64,000 nt of DNA from Candidatus Anstonella stagnisolia (lineage in GTDB: Archaea > Micrarchaeota > Micrarchaeia > Anstonellales > Anstonellaceae), in contig CABMCJ010000004.1 of the NCBI GenBank assembly GCA_902384585.1, positions 856,853 through 920,852 on the forward strand, given 5' to 3'. Made by a program: the position numbers and the translations under genes. Numbering within the stretch: the first letter of the stretch is position 1; every line of letters begins with the position of its first letter. The notes beneath the pieces are model-generated. The model was not told the origin of the DNA and did no database searches. It saw only the letters and a program-made list of their open reading frames with translations. Positions 16,547-24,894 of this stretch are shown in pieces.

Positions 16547-17068
16547 ATGACGACAACATTAGCAACGCAACCAGCAGCAAAAACAAAAACAGAGCTTCAA
16601 ATTGGCGGCAACGGGCGCAACAATGATGCAGCGGCATCGCTTTCCAATTTGGCAGGCAGGAAAGGCGAACCCATTCCTGCTCTTGCAGGAGGGGAAAAGG
16701 CAGGCACATCCGCACTTGAAAAAGAAACGCACATGCTTGAGTGCATAAGGCGGGCGCTTGCCCTGAAGGCAGACGGGGACAAATGGCTCTCCAACGTACG
16801 GGATGCAATTGAAATAATAAGCGGGAAGCACTATATGTGTCCAGAGATACAATACAGAGAGCAGCAAAGCATCGGATACTGGCTTTCCAACGCAGTCAGG
16901 AGCTACAAAAAGGCAGCAGAGCTTTTGGAAGAAATCGCGCCCCTTACCACAAGAGAGCTCTTAGCCTCGATTGAAAAAGTGCAGCAGGAAGTTTCGCAGC
17001 TTCCAAAAATCCCAAAACCCTACTACACAAGCGGCGGTGATTTGGAGGACTACGGGCACAACTGGTAG
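16547..17068 (+). CDS. hypothetical protein
   Basis: 173 residues, unrecognised. The first 65 residues are low-complexity (T, A, G, N) and probably disordered; residues about 70-160 are predicted mostly helical (ECIRRALALKADGDKWLSNVRDAIEII, WLSNAVRSYKKAAELLEEI). A clear AAGGTG site lies before the ATG at 16547. It probably forms a unit with the preceding HTH gene. No catalytic motif is seen. Confidence 0.55.
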   Translation: MTTTLATQPAAKTKTELQIGGNGRNNDAAASLSNLAGRKGEPIPALAGGEKAGTSALEKETHMLECIRRALALKADGDKWLSNVRDAIEIISGKHYMCPEIQYREQQSIGYWLSNAVRSYKKAAELLEEIAPLTTRELLASIEKVQQEVSQLPKIPKPYYTSGGDLEDYGHNW

Positions 17069-17104
17069 AATAAACTGGCATAAGAGAAGAATAATGCCGA
17101 CGCA

Positions 17105-17144
17105 CTGACCTTCGGTCAGGCGCCTCGCACTCGTTGGCGAGTGC
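17105..17144. terminator. two adjacent hairpins between CDS and tRNA-Met
   Basis: CTGACC-TTC-GGTCAG (17105-17119) and GCACTCG/CGAGTGC (17127-17144) form perfect stems in the space between the hypothetical gene and the 3' end of the convergent tRNA-Met gene. A bidirectional termination or processing role is inferred. Confidence 0.4.
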
Positions 17145-17169
17145 TCGGTGGCGAGATTTGAAAAAGAAA

Positions 17170-17414
17170 TGCCGAGGGCGAGATTAGTTCAACCTCAAGG
17201 TCTTCAACCCTGTCTCTCCGGTTTCGAAGAGGGGGGTGAGACCTCAGGGGGGACTTTCGGATTTCGTAATGCCCCCCTAGGTATTTGAACTCGCGGCTTC
17301 CAGAGACCACTAATTAGCCTGCCTTTATTCTTCATCGCGGAATTCCTTCCGCTCATCACTCACAAATTAACTATTTATGAGTCTGGCACTCTAACCAGGC
17401 TGAGTTACCTCGGC
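17170..17414 (-). tRNA. tRNA-Met(CAU) with two introns (anticodon loop and 59/60)
   Basis: Acceptor GCCGAGG (17414-17408) pairs with CCTCGGC (17177-17171), discriminator A. The anticodon stem CCAGA/TCTGG has anticodon CAU at 17379-17377. An intron of about 70 nt (17306-17375) interrupts the anticodon loop. The T-arm GCGAG-TTCAAA...T-CTCGC is split by a second intron of 100 nt (17184-17283); removing it gives TTCAAAT. G1-C72 argues for an elongator rather than an initiator tRNA; tRNA-Ile2 with a modified CAU is an alternative. TTTTATATTCC lies upstream. Confidence 0.82.
17184..17283 (-). other. T-loop intron (59/60) of tRNA-Met
   Basis: Starts TACCTAGGGGGGCATTA after position 59 and ends GGTTGAACTAA before T60. 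It shares with the tRNA-Ser intron the blocks ACCTAGGGGGGCATTA, TCCGAAA, CCCTGAGGT, TCACCCCCCTCTTCG and GGTTGAA in the same order. The borders can again pair UUC with GAA, leaving a 3-nt bulge (AAA) on one side and five bases on the other. Confidence 0.8.
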
Positions 17415-17460
17415 GCGTAGCTATAATATTGCCCCAAAGGGAATATAAAACGGCTGGCTG

Positions 17461-18195
17461 TCATTTTTGCTTTGCCATCTGCTCATACTTTGCAGCCGTT
17501 CTCTCGCAGCGCTCGCGTTCAAGATTGAAGTAAGGAGAAACTTTCGGCAGGAGCTTCTTCACAAATAAGGAAACCCACGCCAATTTTGCATACACTCCAG
17601 AAATCCTAATATATTCGCCCTGCAGGGTTCTGAAAGTGTCCTTTGCCACTTCAACGTTGTACTCTGCGTTTTTTTCATCGCCAATTTCCCTATATAGCGC
17701 CGCTGCCTTCAGGAAATAACCAGCCACATGTTCGTGGATTCTTCCTGCAAGGTCGTAGCGCGCCTGCCCTGCCAAAGAATAGCTTATGGCTGCAAGCCTT
17801 AGGCGTTCCTGCGCACTTTCAGGTTCCGCGAGCCTGGCAGAAGTTTCGTATGCAATTGCGGCAAAGTTGTGGCTTCGCGAGCAAAGGCGCTTGAGCGGTG
17901 CGAGTTCAGGAAGCTTGAGTGCCAAGCCATTTCTCCTTTGCGCTTCGCTTGAAAGCCAATTTGCACGCCAGAAAAAGCTGTCTGAAAGTTTGCCATTCGC
18001 TGGGGCTTCCACCAAAAGTTTTGCTGCCCAGAATTTACCTATTGCCCCTTTTGAAACTGGTCTTATTACGCCGAATATCTCGCGCCTTGTTATCATCCTT
18101 CCGGCGCCCTGTGAATTGGGAATTGTGGCTTTGACAGAAGGTGCGCTAGGTCTCAAACAGTTTCCAGCCCTGAGTGCCAACATACCGTCTGCCAT
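17461..18195 (-). CDS. hypothetical helical-repeat protein
   Basis: 244 residues, predicted almost wholly alpha-helical from about residue 60. Alternating short helices (FAAIAYETSARLAE, RLRLAAISYSLAGQARYDLAGRIHEHVAGYFLKAAALYREIGDEKNAEYNVEVAKDTF) resemble TPR-like repeats, which would make it a protein-binding scaffold. The ATG at 18195 follows AGGTGGGGT, so I prefer it to the in-frame ATG at 18222. It is monocistronic, between tRNA-Met and the ribosomal operon. Family not recognised. Confidence 0.6.
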   Translation of the reverse strand: MADGMLALRAGNCLRPSAPSVKATIPNSQGAGRMITRREIFGVIRPVSKGAIGKFWAAKLLVEAPANGKLSDSFFWRANWLSSEAQRRNGLALKLPELAPLKRLCSRSHNFAAIAYETSARLAEPESAQERLRLAAISYSLAGQARYDLAGRIHEHVAGYFLKAAALYREIGDEKNAEYNVEVAKDTFRTLQGEYIRISGVYAKLAWVSLFVKKLLPKVSPYFNLERERCERTAAKYEQMAKQK

Positions 18196-18256
18196 ACCCC
18201 ACCTGCTGTTATATTGCAGCACAAGATATGTAAAGCTTTCCTTTCTTCAAAAAGCC

Positions 18257-18808
18257 CTAAAACGGCTGCTTCTGCATCGGCGGCCTTACAAAAAGATAGT
18301 GCTTAGAGTCCCCTCTAAGCTCTTCCGCAACCCTCATCACAATGAGGTTAATCGGGTCAGGCAAAAGCGTTACCCTCTCCTTCATGTCCGCAAAGTCCGC
18401 AAAGGGCTTCACGTCGCGCTTCTCAAGTATTTCCTCAAGGTGCTTTTTCCCAATCCCAGGCAATAAATTCAGCTGGTGCAGCCTTATGGAAATTGAGCCG
18501 CTCTTGTTGAAAAAGTCCACGTACTCTGCCTCGCGGTGCATCACAATCCTCCTTATCACCGCGTTAAGCTCGTTTTTTGCAGCAGCAGTGAGCTCGTCAA
18601 ACTCTATCCTCTTTATCTTCTCAACCTGCTCGCGCTGGTCTTTTCCAACGTACAGCCTGTCCTCGAATTTTACGACCGCGCCCTGCTTTATGCTTGCCTC
18701 AAAAAGCGTGAAATTTTTCTCCCCTAGAAGTTGTGCGATAGGCTCACGCATGCGGTCGTTTGACCGCCCGTCCGGCAAATAGTCCATAACCCACGCATAC
18801 TCTTCCAT
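18257..18808 (-). CDS. DUF655 family protein
   Basis: 183 residues. An OB-like N-terminal region (YAWVMDYLPDGRSNDR) is followed by a helix-hairpin-helix NLLPGIGKKHLEEILEKRD near the C-terminus, matching DUF655, a conserved archaeal protein usually encoded after rpl21e and rpo4. Nucleic-acid binding is likely; its exact role is unknown. The ATG at 18808 is preceded by AGGTGTGC. It is the last gene of the rpl21e-rpo4 unit. Confidence 0.88.
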   Translation of the reverse strand: MEEYAWVMDYLPDGRSNDRMREPIAQLLGEKNFTLFEASIKQGAVVKFEDRLYVGKDQREQVEKIKRIEFDELTAAAKNELNAVIRRIVMHREAEYVDFFNKSGSISIRLHQLNLLPGIGKKHLEEILEKRDVKPFADFADMKERVTLLPDPINLIVMRVAEELRGDSKHYLFVRPPMQKQPF

Positions 18809-18867
18809 TTTGCACACCTGCATCCGAGCCGTTTATCACAATATTTAACATACCGTCTTTCTCCTTC

Positions 18868-19401
18868 TTATTCTTTCTCCTTTTTGGATTTCTTTTCCTT
18901 CTTCTCTTCGTCTTTTTCAGCTTTCTTGCCTTTCTTTTCCTCTTTCCCAGCCGAAGCCTCTTCTTTTGCGCCTTCAGCAGCTTCCTCTTTCTTTTCAGGA
19001 GCCGCCTCGGCTTTTTCCGCAGCCGCGCCTTCAGCCGGCACCTCTTCGGTTTTAACTTCTTCAACGTGCTTCACTTTCACTTTTGAGAGCATTTCAAGTA
19101 TTTTTTTCTGCTTCTCCTCAGATACAGCAGAAGCCCCTATAAGCACCCTCAATTGCGAGTGGTGCTTTGGGATAACGTCCACAATCTTGACCGCAACCTC
19201 GTACGGAACCCCGAATTCCTCCTGCAATTGCTCAAGGAGCTCATGCGCCTTTTTCGCGCTCACCTTCGCGAATCTCTTGGAATACTCAAGGCTCTTCTGC
19301 TGCTCATACCCAAAATCCCCTTCGCCTGAGCGCTTTGCAAGCAGCTCTTCCACCTGCGCAAGCGTAACTGGTTTTGGGGTTGTAACTACCTTGCCAATCA
19401 T
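18868..19401 (-). CDS. rpo4: DNA-directed RNA polymerase subunit Rpo4 (F)
   Basis: Forms with Rpo7 the stalk of archaeal RNA polymerase. Residues 1-112 cover the family (TLAQVEELLAKRSGEGDFGYEQQKSLEYSKRFAKV, then the HRDC-like PYEVAVKIVDVIPKHHSQLRVLI). The protein is 177 residues because of a C-terminal tail of about 65 residues made almost entirely of E, K and A, absent from most homologues. Its ATG overlaps the rpl21e stop (ATGA), giving translational coupling. Confidence 0.93.
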   Translation of the reverse strand: MIGKVVTTPKPVTLAQVEELLAKRSGEGDFGYEQQKSLEYSKRFAKVSAKKAHELLEQLQEEFGVPYEVAVKIVDVIPKHHSQLRVLIGASAVSEEKQKKILEMLSKVKVKHVEEVKTEEVPAEGAAAEKAEAAPEKKEEAAEGAKEEASAGKEEKKGKKAEKDEEKKEKKSKKEKE

Positions 19402-19697
19402 GCGCTCACCTTTTTCTCAACAGTCTGCAGCTTCAAATGAACCGCCGGAATTATGAGGATCTTTTTCGCGCGCCCGTCCCTTATCTGCACCTCATAGGAT
19501 TTCCCGCGCATTGCGAGTATCACTCCGCTTCTCCCCCTATATCTTGGGTGCGGCATTCCCGAATAGCGCGCCTGGTGGTCTATCACCACACGTGCGCCGA
19601 CCTTGAATTTCTTCAGCTGCACCGCTACTGAGAGGGGCTTCCTTCCCATCCCAAGCAGGCGGGAGCGTTTTGACATTTTTCCAAGTGACCGTTTCAT
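19398..19697 (-). CDS. rpl21e: 50S ribosomal protein L21e
   Basis: 99 residues, the usual length. The family segment FKVGARVVIDHQARYSGMPHPRYRGRSGVILAMRGKSYEVQIRDG is clear. The ATG at 19697 is preceded by GGTGGTTTAT; an internal ATG at 19676 is possible but less likely. It is the first gene of the rpl21e-rpo4-DUF655 unit and is divergent from tbp. Confidence 0.95.
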   Translation of the reverse strand: MKRSLGKMSKRSRLLGMGRKPLSVAVQLKKFKVGARVVIDHQARYSGMPHPRYRGRSGVILAMRGKSYEVQIRDGRAKKILIIPAVHLKLQTVEKKVSA

Positions 19698-19879
19698 ATA
19701 AACCACCAATTGAGCGGGCTGCGCCCGCAACCTTCGCAAACCTACGGTTTGCTCAGAAAAGGTAAACTAACCTATAGGAGCCGTAAACTCCCCATTTCAT
19801 CTCACTATATTTAAATACCTTCCCTTTATAAACCATATTGCCGTTTAAAAAGGCTTTCTGGACGGCATCGGGTGATGCC

Positions 19880-20470
19880 ATGGCAAAAAAACAAAAAGTA
19901 GCAATAAAGCCGATTTTCAACATCGAAAACATCGTCGCGAGCGCAAGCTTGGGCATAGAGCTTGACCTCTACACAATCGCATCCAAGGTTCCAAACGTCG
20001 AATACGAGCCAGAGCAGTTCCCCGGCGCAATCCTAAAGCTCCAGAATCCCAAGTCCTCGCTTCTCGTGTTCAAGAATGGCAAGGTAATTTGCACTGGCTC
20101 AAAGAGCGAGCCCGACGTGCAGCACGCAATAGACCGCACCCTTAAGCTCCTTCTCCCATACGCGAAGAACAAGCCCCAGCCGCACTTCAAGCCCACCTTC
20201 ACAATCGTGAACATAGTCGCTTCCGCTGAATTTGGCGTGGAGCTTGAGCTTTACACAATCGCATCCAAGTTGCACGATGTGGAATACGAGCCCGAACAGT
20301 TCCCCGGCGCAATTTTCAAGTTCAAGAACCCCAAGAGTTCGCTCCTTCTCTTCAAGAACGGCAAGGTAATATGCACGGGCGCAAAGAGCGAAAAGGAAGT
20401 GCAGCAGTCCCTTGAGAATGCAGCAAGGCTCCTTGCACCCTTCTCAAACCCCCTTCCAAAGAAAAAGTGA
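19880..20470 (+). CDS. tbp: TATA-box-binding protein
   Basis: General transcription factor that binds TATA boxes with TFB and recruits RNA polymerase. 196 residues built from two direct repeats of about 90 residues (FNIENIVASASLGIELDLYTIASK... and FTIVNIVASAEFGVELELYTIASK...), each with EYEPEQFPGAI and LLVFKNGKVICTG-type segments. The ATG at 19880 follows GGTGATGCC. CTATATTTAAATACC and TTTATAAACC upstream are candidate TATA boxes, the first possibly allowing autoregulation. Confidence 0.97.
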   Translation: MAKKQKVAIKPIFNIENIVASASLGIELDLYTIASKVPNVEYEPEQFPGAILKLQNPKSSLLVFKNGKVICTGSKSEPDVQHAIDRTLKLLLPYAKNKPQPHFKPTFTIVNIVASAEFGVELELYTIASKLHDVEYEPEQFPGAIFKFKNPKSSLLLFKNGKVICTGAKSEKEVQQSLENAARLLAPFSNPLPKKK

Positions 20471-20485
20471 GCCCCAAGGGTCAAA

Positions 20486-21157
20486 ATGGACACAATCCTT
20501 CCCCTCTCATTCGCATTTTTCATTTCCCTTGCAGCCTACGTTGCGGACCGGCTTGAGAAAAAAGTTGAAAATTACTATTCACGCATCCTCAGCTTCAATG
20601 CGGGCATGCTCATAGGCGTGCTCATACTCACCCTGCTTCCAATCGCCCTTGAAGGGGATTTCCTCTCAAGCGTGCTTTTTGCAGCTGGTTTCTGCCTTTT
20701 CTTCCTTGTGGAGGAATATGCCTACCACAACATGCGCCCCAAGCAGATAAAACACACTGTTGGCAAGCTGCACCTCATTGGTTTTTTCCTGATTTCCTTC
20801 ATGTTCGGCATGCTTCTCCTCTTTGGCTTTGACGTCTCGTTTAAAGCATGGCTTTTCCTTCTCTTCCCGATTGCGCTGCGCACAACCACCGCATCCCTGT
20901 ACGGCGCGCACATAATGCGCAAGATAAACCTCATTCCCTTCCAGCACGAGCTGGCTGCCTTTTCCCTTTTTGCCGGCGCGCTTTTTGCAGCATGGCTTGG
21001 CACAAATTCAGCCGCCTACTTCGTGAGCTTTTTCTGCGGCTGCCTTCTCTTCACGACTGCGCGCGATGTGATACGCCCAAGCAAAAAGGACGACATAGCG
21101 CTTTTCCTTTTCGGCATTGCCCTCACGTTTGCGTGCTTCTACCTTCTCTCAAACTGA
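20486..21157 (+). CDS. polytopic membrane protein, ZIP transporter-like
   Basis: 223 residues with about seven hydrophobic helices. The second helix FNAGMLIGVLILTLLPIAL resembles the ZIP metal-transporter helix with its HxxP-like feature, and RDVIRPSKKDDIALFLFGIAL resembles the last ZIP helices. However, the metal-binding His residues of ZIP helix IV (HxxxE) are not evident, so transport of metal is uncertain. It starts 15 bases after tbp and may be read from the same promoter. Confidence 0.55.
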   Translation: MDTILPLSFAFFISLAAYVADRLEKKVENYYSRILSFNAGMLIGVLILTLLPIALEGDFLSSVLFAAGFCLFFLVEEYAYHNMRPKQIKHTVGKLHLIGFFLISFMFGMLLLFGFDVSFKAWLFLLFPIALRTTTASLYGAHIMRKINLIPFQHELAAFSLFAGALFAAWLGTNSAAYFVSFFCGCLLFTTARDVIRPSKKDDIALFLFGIALTFACFYLLSN

Positions 21158-21229
21158 AAATAGGGCACAACTTCCCATAACATAAATTTAAAAGGAACAA
21201 ATGAAAAGAGGCTTTATTGATGATGCCTT

Positions 21230-22330
21230 ATGGGTATTTACCGCAAACCAACCTGCCTTAAGGCGCAGGCAGCCGCAGAATACCTGGTAATACTTGGGGC
21301 CGTGCTGCTTATTTCAACCGTTGCCATTGCACTCCTCGATTTTTTCCCGGGCATGAGTGCGGACTCAAAAATTTCCCAATCCGATTCCTACTGGCAGGCA
21401 TCTCGCCCGTTTGCAATACTTGCACACACCCGTTCGGCAGCGCCGGTTGGCACAAGCGGCTACTGGGCATTTGACGAGGGGGCAGGGAGCACTGCTTCTG
21501 ATTCGGTCGGAGGGCTTACGGGTTCCGTCTCAAACGCGCAATGGGCGGATGGAAAATACGGCAGCGCGCTTGATTTCAGCGGAAACGGCAGCTATGCATA
21601 TACATCGAGTGCGGTTTCAACAACAAATTCCATAACCGTGGAAGCATGGGTGAACCCGGAAAGCCTAACCAGCTACAAGACAATAGCAATGATAGGCTCG
21701 CTTTCAAATACAACTGGCGGGCACTGGCTCTACTTCTACAGCGGCCGGCTTTACTGGCGCTACAACAATGCGAGCGCAGCTTCCGGTGCCACGGAGTCCG
21801 TTGTTTACACCCCTCCCCTGAATGCCTGGACGCACATCACAGTAACTCACGACTACGATGCAAAAGAAGTGAAATTTTACGTTAACGGGGTGCAGCAGGG
21901 CGCAACCCAGACGCACCCAGACGAAGTTATCCCGCTTTCCAACAAGGCGGTGCGCATAGGCTCGTACTCCGCAACTTCCTACAATTTCAACGGCACAATC
22001 GACAATGTGCGCGTATACGAAAATAGCGCGCTTGCACCCGAAGAAATCTCAAGCCTTGCCTCCCGCGCGGCTGAAGGCATGCAGATGGTTCTGCAGAACA
22101 ATGGCAACAACTTCAAAACAATCAGCATAATTTCAGTTGGGGGCCAGAATGCATCAGTGAACACCGGCTTTGGGTCAGGTGAAAAGAAAACCCTCTCCCT
22201 TGGGATAGCGCACGACGTGTGCGCAAGCGGGAACATGTACGAATACAACGTTTCAATCACCTACAGTACTGCCGACATGGGCAACTTAAGGCAGACTGGC
22301 GCGCAAAAGCTTGTTGGGAAATGCTCTTAG
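21230..22330 (+). CDS. pilin-like protein with LamG domain
   Basis: 366 residues. The N-terminus KAQAAAEYLVILGAVLLISTVAIALLDFF is a class III signal peptide, normally cleaved before the hydrophobic helix by a prepilin peptidase so that the helix can assemble into a filament. Residues about 75-275 form a LamG/concanavalin-like lectin domain (GYWAFDEGAGSTASDSVGG, ALDFSGNGSY, ITVEAWVNPES, VKFYVNGVQQG, FNGTIDNVRVYENSALAPEEI). It probably presents a carbohydrate-binding module on a type IV pilus-like filament. TATA box CATAAATTTAAAAGG lies upstream. Confidence 0.85.
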   Translation: MGIYRKPTCLKAQAAAEYLVILGAVLLISTVAIALLDFFPGMSADSKISQSDSYWQASRPFAILAHTRSAAPVGTSGYWAFDEGAGSTASDSVGGLTGSVSNAQWADGKYGSALDFSGNGSYAYTSSAVSTTNSITVEAWVNPESLTSYKTIAMIGSLSNTTGGHWLYFYSGRLYWRYNNASAASGATESVVYTPPLNAWTHITVTHDYDAKEVKFYVNGVQQGATQTHPDEVIPLSNKAVRIGSYSATSYNFNGTIDNVRVYENSALAPEEISSLASRAAEGMQMVLQNNGNNFKTISIISVGGQNASVNTGFGSGEKKTLSLGIAHDVCASGNMYEYNVSITYSTADMGNLRQTGAQKLVGKCS

Positions 22331-22420
22331 CATCTGGCACTGCCCCAAATCCCTTTCAGAATGCGCACCTGCGCGCCCAAGTTCCGCAAGCGTTAAATAC
22401 CTTGCATAAAAAATTCCCTT

Positions 22421-22675
22421 ATGGGAAAAGGGCAGCTCTCTGCTGAAATGCTAATCCTTCTTGCAGTAATACTCGCGCTCGTCCTTCTTGTTGCAAGCCA
22501 GCTTCTCAAAACAGCGAATACCGCTTCCGCAAAAATAGACCAAAACTCCCAATCCGTATTTGACAAGTCAGACGCGGCAGTTGCAGCAGCAAAAGGCAAC
22601 GCAGGCGACTATTGCGTAGGAAACGATGACTGCAAGTCCGGCTTCTGTTCTTCCACGGACGGCAAATGCCGCTAA
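22421..22675 (+). CDS. small class III signal peptide protein with Cys motif
   Basis: 84 residues. GKGQLSAEMLILLAVILALVLLVASQLL is a class III signal peptide plus pilin-like helix. The short C-terminal domain YCVGNDDCKSGFCSSTDGKC has the C-x(4)-D-C-x(4)-C-x(5)-C pattern also repeated in the large protein at 40275-42212. Probably a minor pilin. Ten bases separate it from the next pilin-like gene. Confidence 0.8.
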   Translation: MGKGQLSAEMLILLAVILALVLLVASQLLKTANTASAKIDQNSQSVFDKSDAAVAAAKGNAGDYCVGNDDCKSGFCSSTDGKCR

Positions 22676-22685
22676 GGGTGAATAA

Positions 22686-23072
22686 GTGAAAGCCCAACTT
22701 TCACTTGAACTCCTTCTCATAACCGCGCTCGCGCTCGCAATGCTCTCAATTTCCCTTCTATCGCTTTCTTCACTGGTGCAGAACGCGGACAAAAAAATTG
22801 CTCAAACAAGCGCCCAAACCGCGCTCTCAAAACTCTCCTTTGCAGCGGACGACGTGTGCCTCATGGGCGAGGGGAATGTGCGCATAGTAGAAACCGCTCT
22901 TGACAAATTCCGCCTCAAATACGAAGAAGGTAACCTTTCACTTTTCTACAAAAATTCCATCGCAAGCAAAGGCACGCACTGTGAAATAGAAGTGAACGAA
23001 GGAGAAATTTTTGAAAAAACAGCCCGGGTATCTTACGAAAATGCAAAAGCAAAAATCGGCGAGCCCGCCTAA
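22686..23072 (+). CDS. small class III signal peptide protein
   Basis: 128 residues from a GTG start. KAQLSLELLLITALALAMLSISLLSL is a prepilin-type leader and helix, followed by about 95 residues of mixed structure with two Cys. It follows the previous pilin-like gene closely, so the two are probably minor pilins of one filament. The 3' end overlaps the convergent HAD phosphatase gene by four bases. Confidence 0.78.
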   Translation: MKAQLSLELLLITALALAMLSISLLSLSSLVQNADKKIAQTSAQTALSKLSFAADDVCLMGEGNVRIVETALDKFRLKYEEGNLSLFYKNSIASKGTHCEIEVNEGEIFEKTARVSYENAKAKIGEPA

Positions 23073-23680
23073 TCCCCGCGCATCATCCCGCTTTCCTTTT
23101 CAATAATCCGTGCCATCTCTTTCGCAGCAGTTTTTTCATCCACCCTTATGCTCCTCACGCCCGCCCTTTTCCCCGCAAGCATGTCAATATCATTGTCCCC
23201 GAAAAATATTGCCTCGCTTTTCTTCACGCGCAGCTTCCTTAGCGCAAATTCCACCATGTCTTTCGCAGGCTTTGGCTTCCCATCCAGTATGGTGACAACC
23301 GCCATGAAATATTTTGCAATCCCCAAATGCCTTGCAACCCCTATTCCGGATGTCCTCCTGTTCGTAACAACCGCCAGCTTGTATTTTTTCGCCAATTTCG
23401 GGAGCAGCGCGCAAATTTTCGTCCGTTTTATCATTTTCCACACGCGCGGGTCGTTCCTTGCAACCTGATGGCGCACCTTTTTGCATTCTTCTTCGCCCAT
23501 TTTCGGGAAAAGCGCCCATATTATGTGCCTTGTAGTAATGCCCGTAAGGTGCGCATACACGTCCCCCATCTTCACTTTGTACCCAAAAGCCGCAAGGCTG
23601 ATTACAATGTTTTTCGCAGCGCTCCTCCTTGAGTCCGCAAGCACCCCGTCCAAGTCAAAAAGAATTGCCTTAAGCGCCAT
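23069..23680 (-). CDS. HAD family hydrolase, phosphoglycolate phosphatase-like
   Basis: 203 residues. Motif I ILFDLDGVLADSR carries the nucleophile and acid Asp; motif II VVTNRRTSG, motif III Lys in DGKPKPAKDM and motif IV FFGDNDIDMLAGKRAG are all present, with a helical cap between I and II. It should dephosphorylate a small phosphorylated metabolite; specificity cannot be told. The ATG at 23680 has GGGTG upstream and lies 11 bases after the TYW1 stop, so the two genes are coupled. Confidence 0.88.
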   Translation of the reverse strand: MALKAILFDLDGVLADSRRSAAKNIVISLAAFGYKVKMGDVYAHLTGITTRHIIWALFPKMGEEECKKVRHQVARNDPRVWKMIKRTKICALLPKLAKKYKLAVVTNRRTSGIGVARHLGIAKYFMAVVTILDGKPKPAKDMVEFALRKLRVKKSEAIFFGDNDIDMLAGKRAGVRSIRVDEKTAAKEMARIIEKESGMMRGD

Positions 23681-23691
23681 CAATGCACCCT

Positions 23692-24747
23692 TCAAATTTT
23701 GCTAAAATCTATCATCCTTGATTTCAATGCCTTTTCATCCTTGCAAAGCAGTACTATCCTGCTTGGCGCATGCTCCGCAGCATAAATGTACCCGGTAAGC
23801 TTTGCCAGCTCTTTTGCATACTCCCTTATCTCTTCCATCCCAAGCATGCTTCCAGTAGAAAGCCCCCGCTCCTTCAAGCGCGCTCCCCCCACAAACACCA
23901 TTGATTTCACTTCCACATAATGCGGCTTTGCAAGCAAAATTTGCTGTGCATACCCCTCAATCGGCTGCATATTCACGTCCCTCACAAGCGTCATGCGCAG
24001 TACAGTCCTCGTCTTCTTTCCAAGTTCCGGCAGCATTTCCAATGTCTTCAAATACTGCTCCCACAAAACTGGCGAGTCCGGCCGAATCGCTTTCAAATAC
24101 ACTTCCTTGTTCGGCGCAACAAGGGATACGTACAACTGCGTAGGGAGCGTTTTCCATTTCTCCACCATGTTCGGATATGTCCCGTTTGTCACAAGGAAAG
24201 TTGAAATTCCCCTCTTATGGAATTCTTCAAGAAGCTCCCCCATATACGGATACATGCTCGGCTCGCCCGTGAGAGAAAGCGCAACGTGCTTTGGAGAATT
24301 CGCCTCCTCAAAAACTTTCCCACCTGTTTTCGGATTCCCCCCAAACCCGCTCACAGTTTTCCGGTGCGCCTGCACAAACCCCTCCACAATTTCTTTTGGC
24401 GCATCCCAAGAGAATCCCTTTTTCGGCATATCGGAAAATTTAAGCCCCTCTTCCGGCATCATCCTCCAGCAAAAAACGCACGCATGGTTGCAAAAAAGAA
24501 GCACGGGCGTGCTCTGTATGCACTGGTGCGACTGTATGCCGTAAAACGCATTCTTGTAGCAGCTTCCCTCACCTTTGAGCGTGCTTGCAGTCCACTGGCA
24601 CATCTTTACCGCAGAGTGCTTTCCCACTATATGGTATTTCTGCCTCAGGAGTTTTTTCAAGAGTTCCTGCGGAATCGCTTCCGCCTGCTCGCGCATTTCT
24701 TTGAAATATTTTGTCTTCTCAGCCTCCTTCTTCCTTCTTCTCGCCAT
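23692..24747 (-). CDS. taw1: 4-demethylwyosine synthase TYW1 (Taw1)
   Basis: Radical SAM enzyme that builds the tricyclic base of wyosine at position 37 of tRNA-Phe. 351 residues, without the flavodoxin domain of the eukaryotic enzyme. FCNHACVFCWR holds the CxxxCxxC cluster (C86, C90, C93) and C50, C63 and C76 probably hold the second cluster known in this family. SLTGEPSMYPYM is the GGE-like SAM motif. The ATG at 24747 has GGGAGAGAAC upstream; the longer frame would add a spurious hydrophobic leader. Confidence 0.93.
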   Translation of the reverse strand: MARRRKKEAEKTKYFKEMREQAEAIPQELLKKLLRQKYHIVGKHSAVKMCQWTASTLKGEGSCYKNAFYGIQSHQCIQSTPVLLFCNHACVFCWRMMPEEGLKFSDMPKKGFSWDAPKEIVEGFVQAHRKTVSGFGGNPKTGGKVFEEANSPKHVALSLTGEPSMYPYMGELLEEFHKRGISTFLVTNGTYPNMVEKWKTLPTQLYVSLVAPNKEVYLKAIRPDSPVLWEQYLKTLEMLPELGKKTRTVLRMTLVRDVNMQPIEGYAQQILLAKPHYVEVKSMVFVGGARLKERGLSTGSMLGMEEIREYAKELAKLTGYIYAAEHAPSRIVLLCKDEKALKSRMIDFSKI

Positions 24748-24894
24748 GTTCTCTCCCAATACTTTTGAAATGCAAACCAATAAAAGCAGAAAACCCCAAA
24801 TAAGGATGCAGCAAATGCAATTGCGCAAGCCGCTCCTTACCGGACATTTTTCCGGGGAGAATCGTTTCTTGCGCAAAAGTTTGCGGCTGATGGT

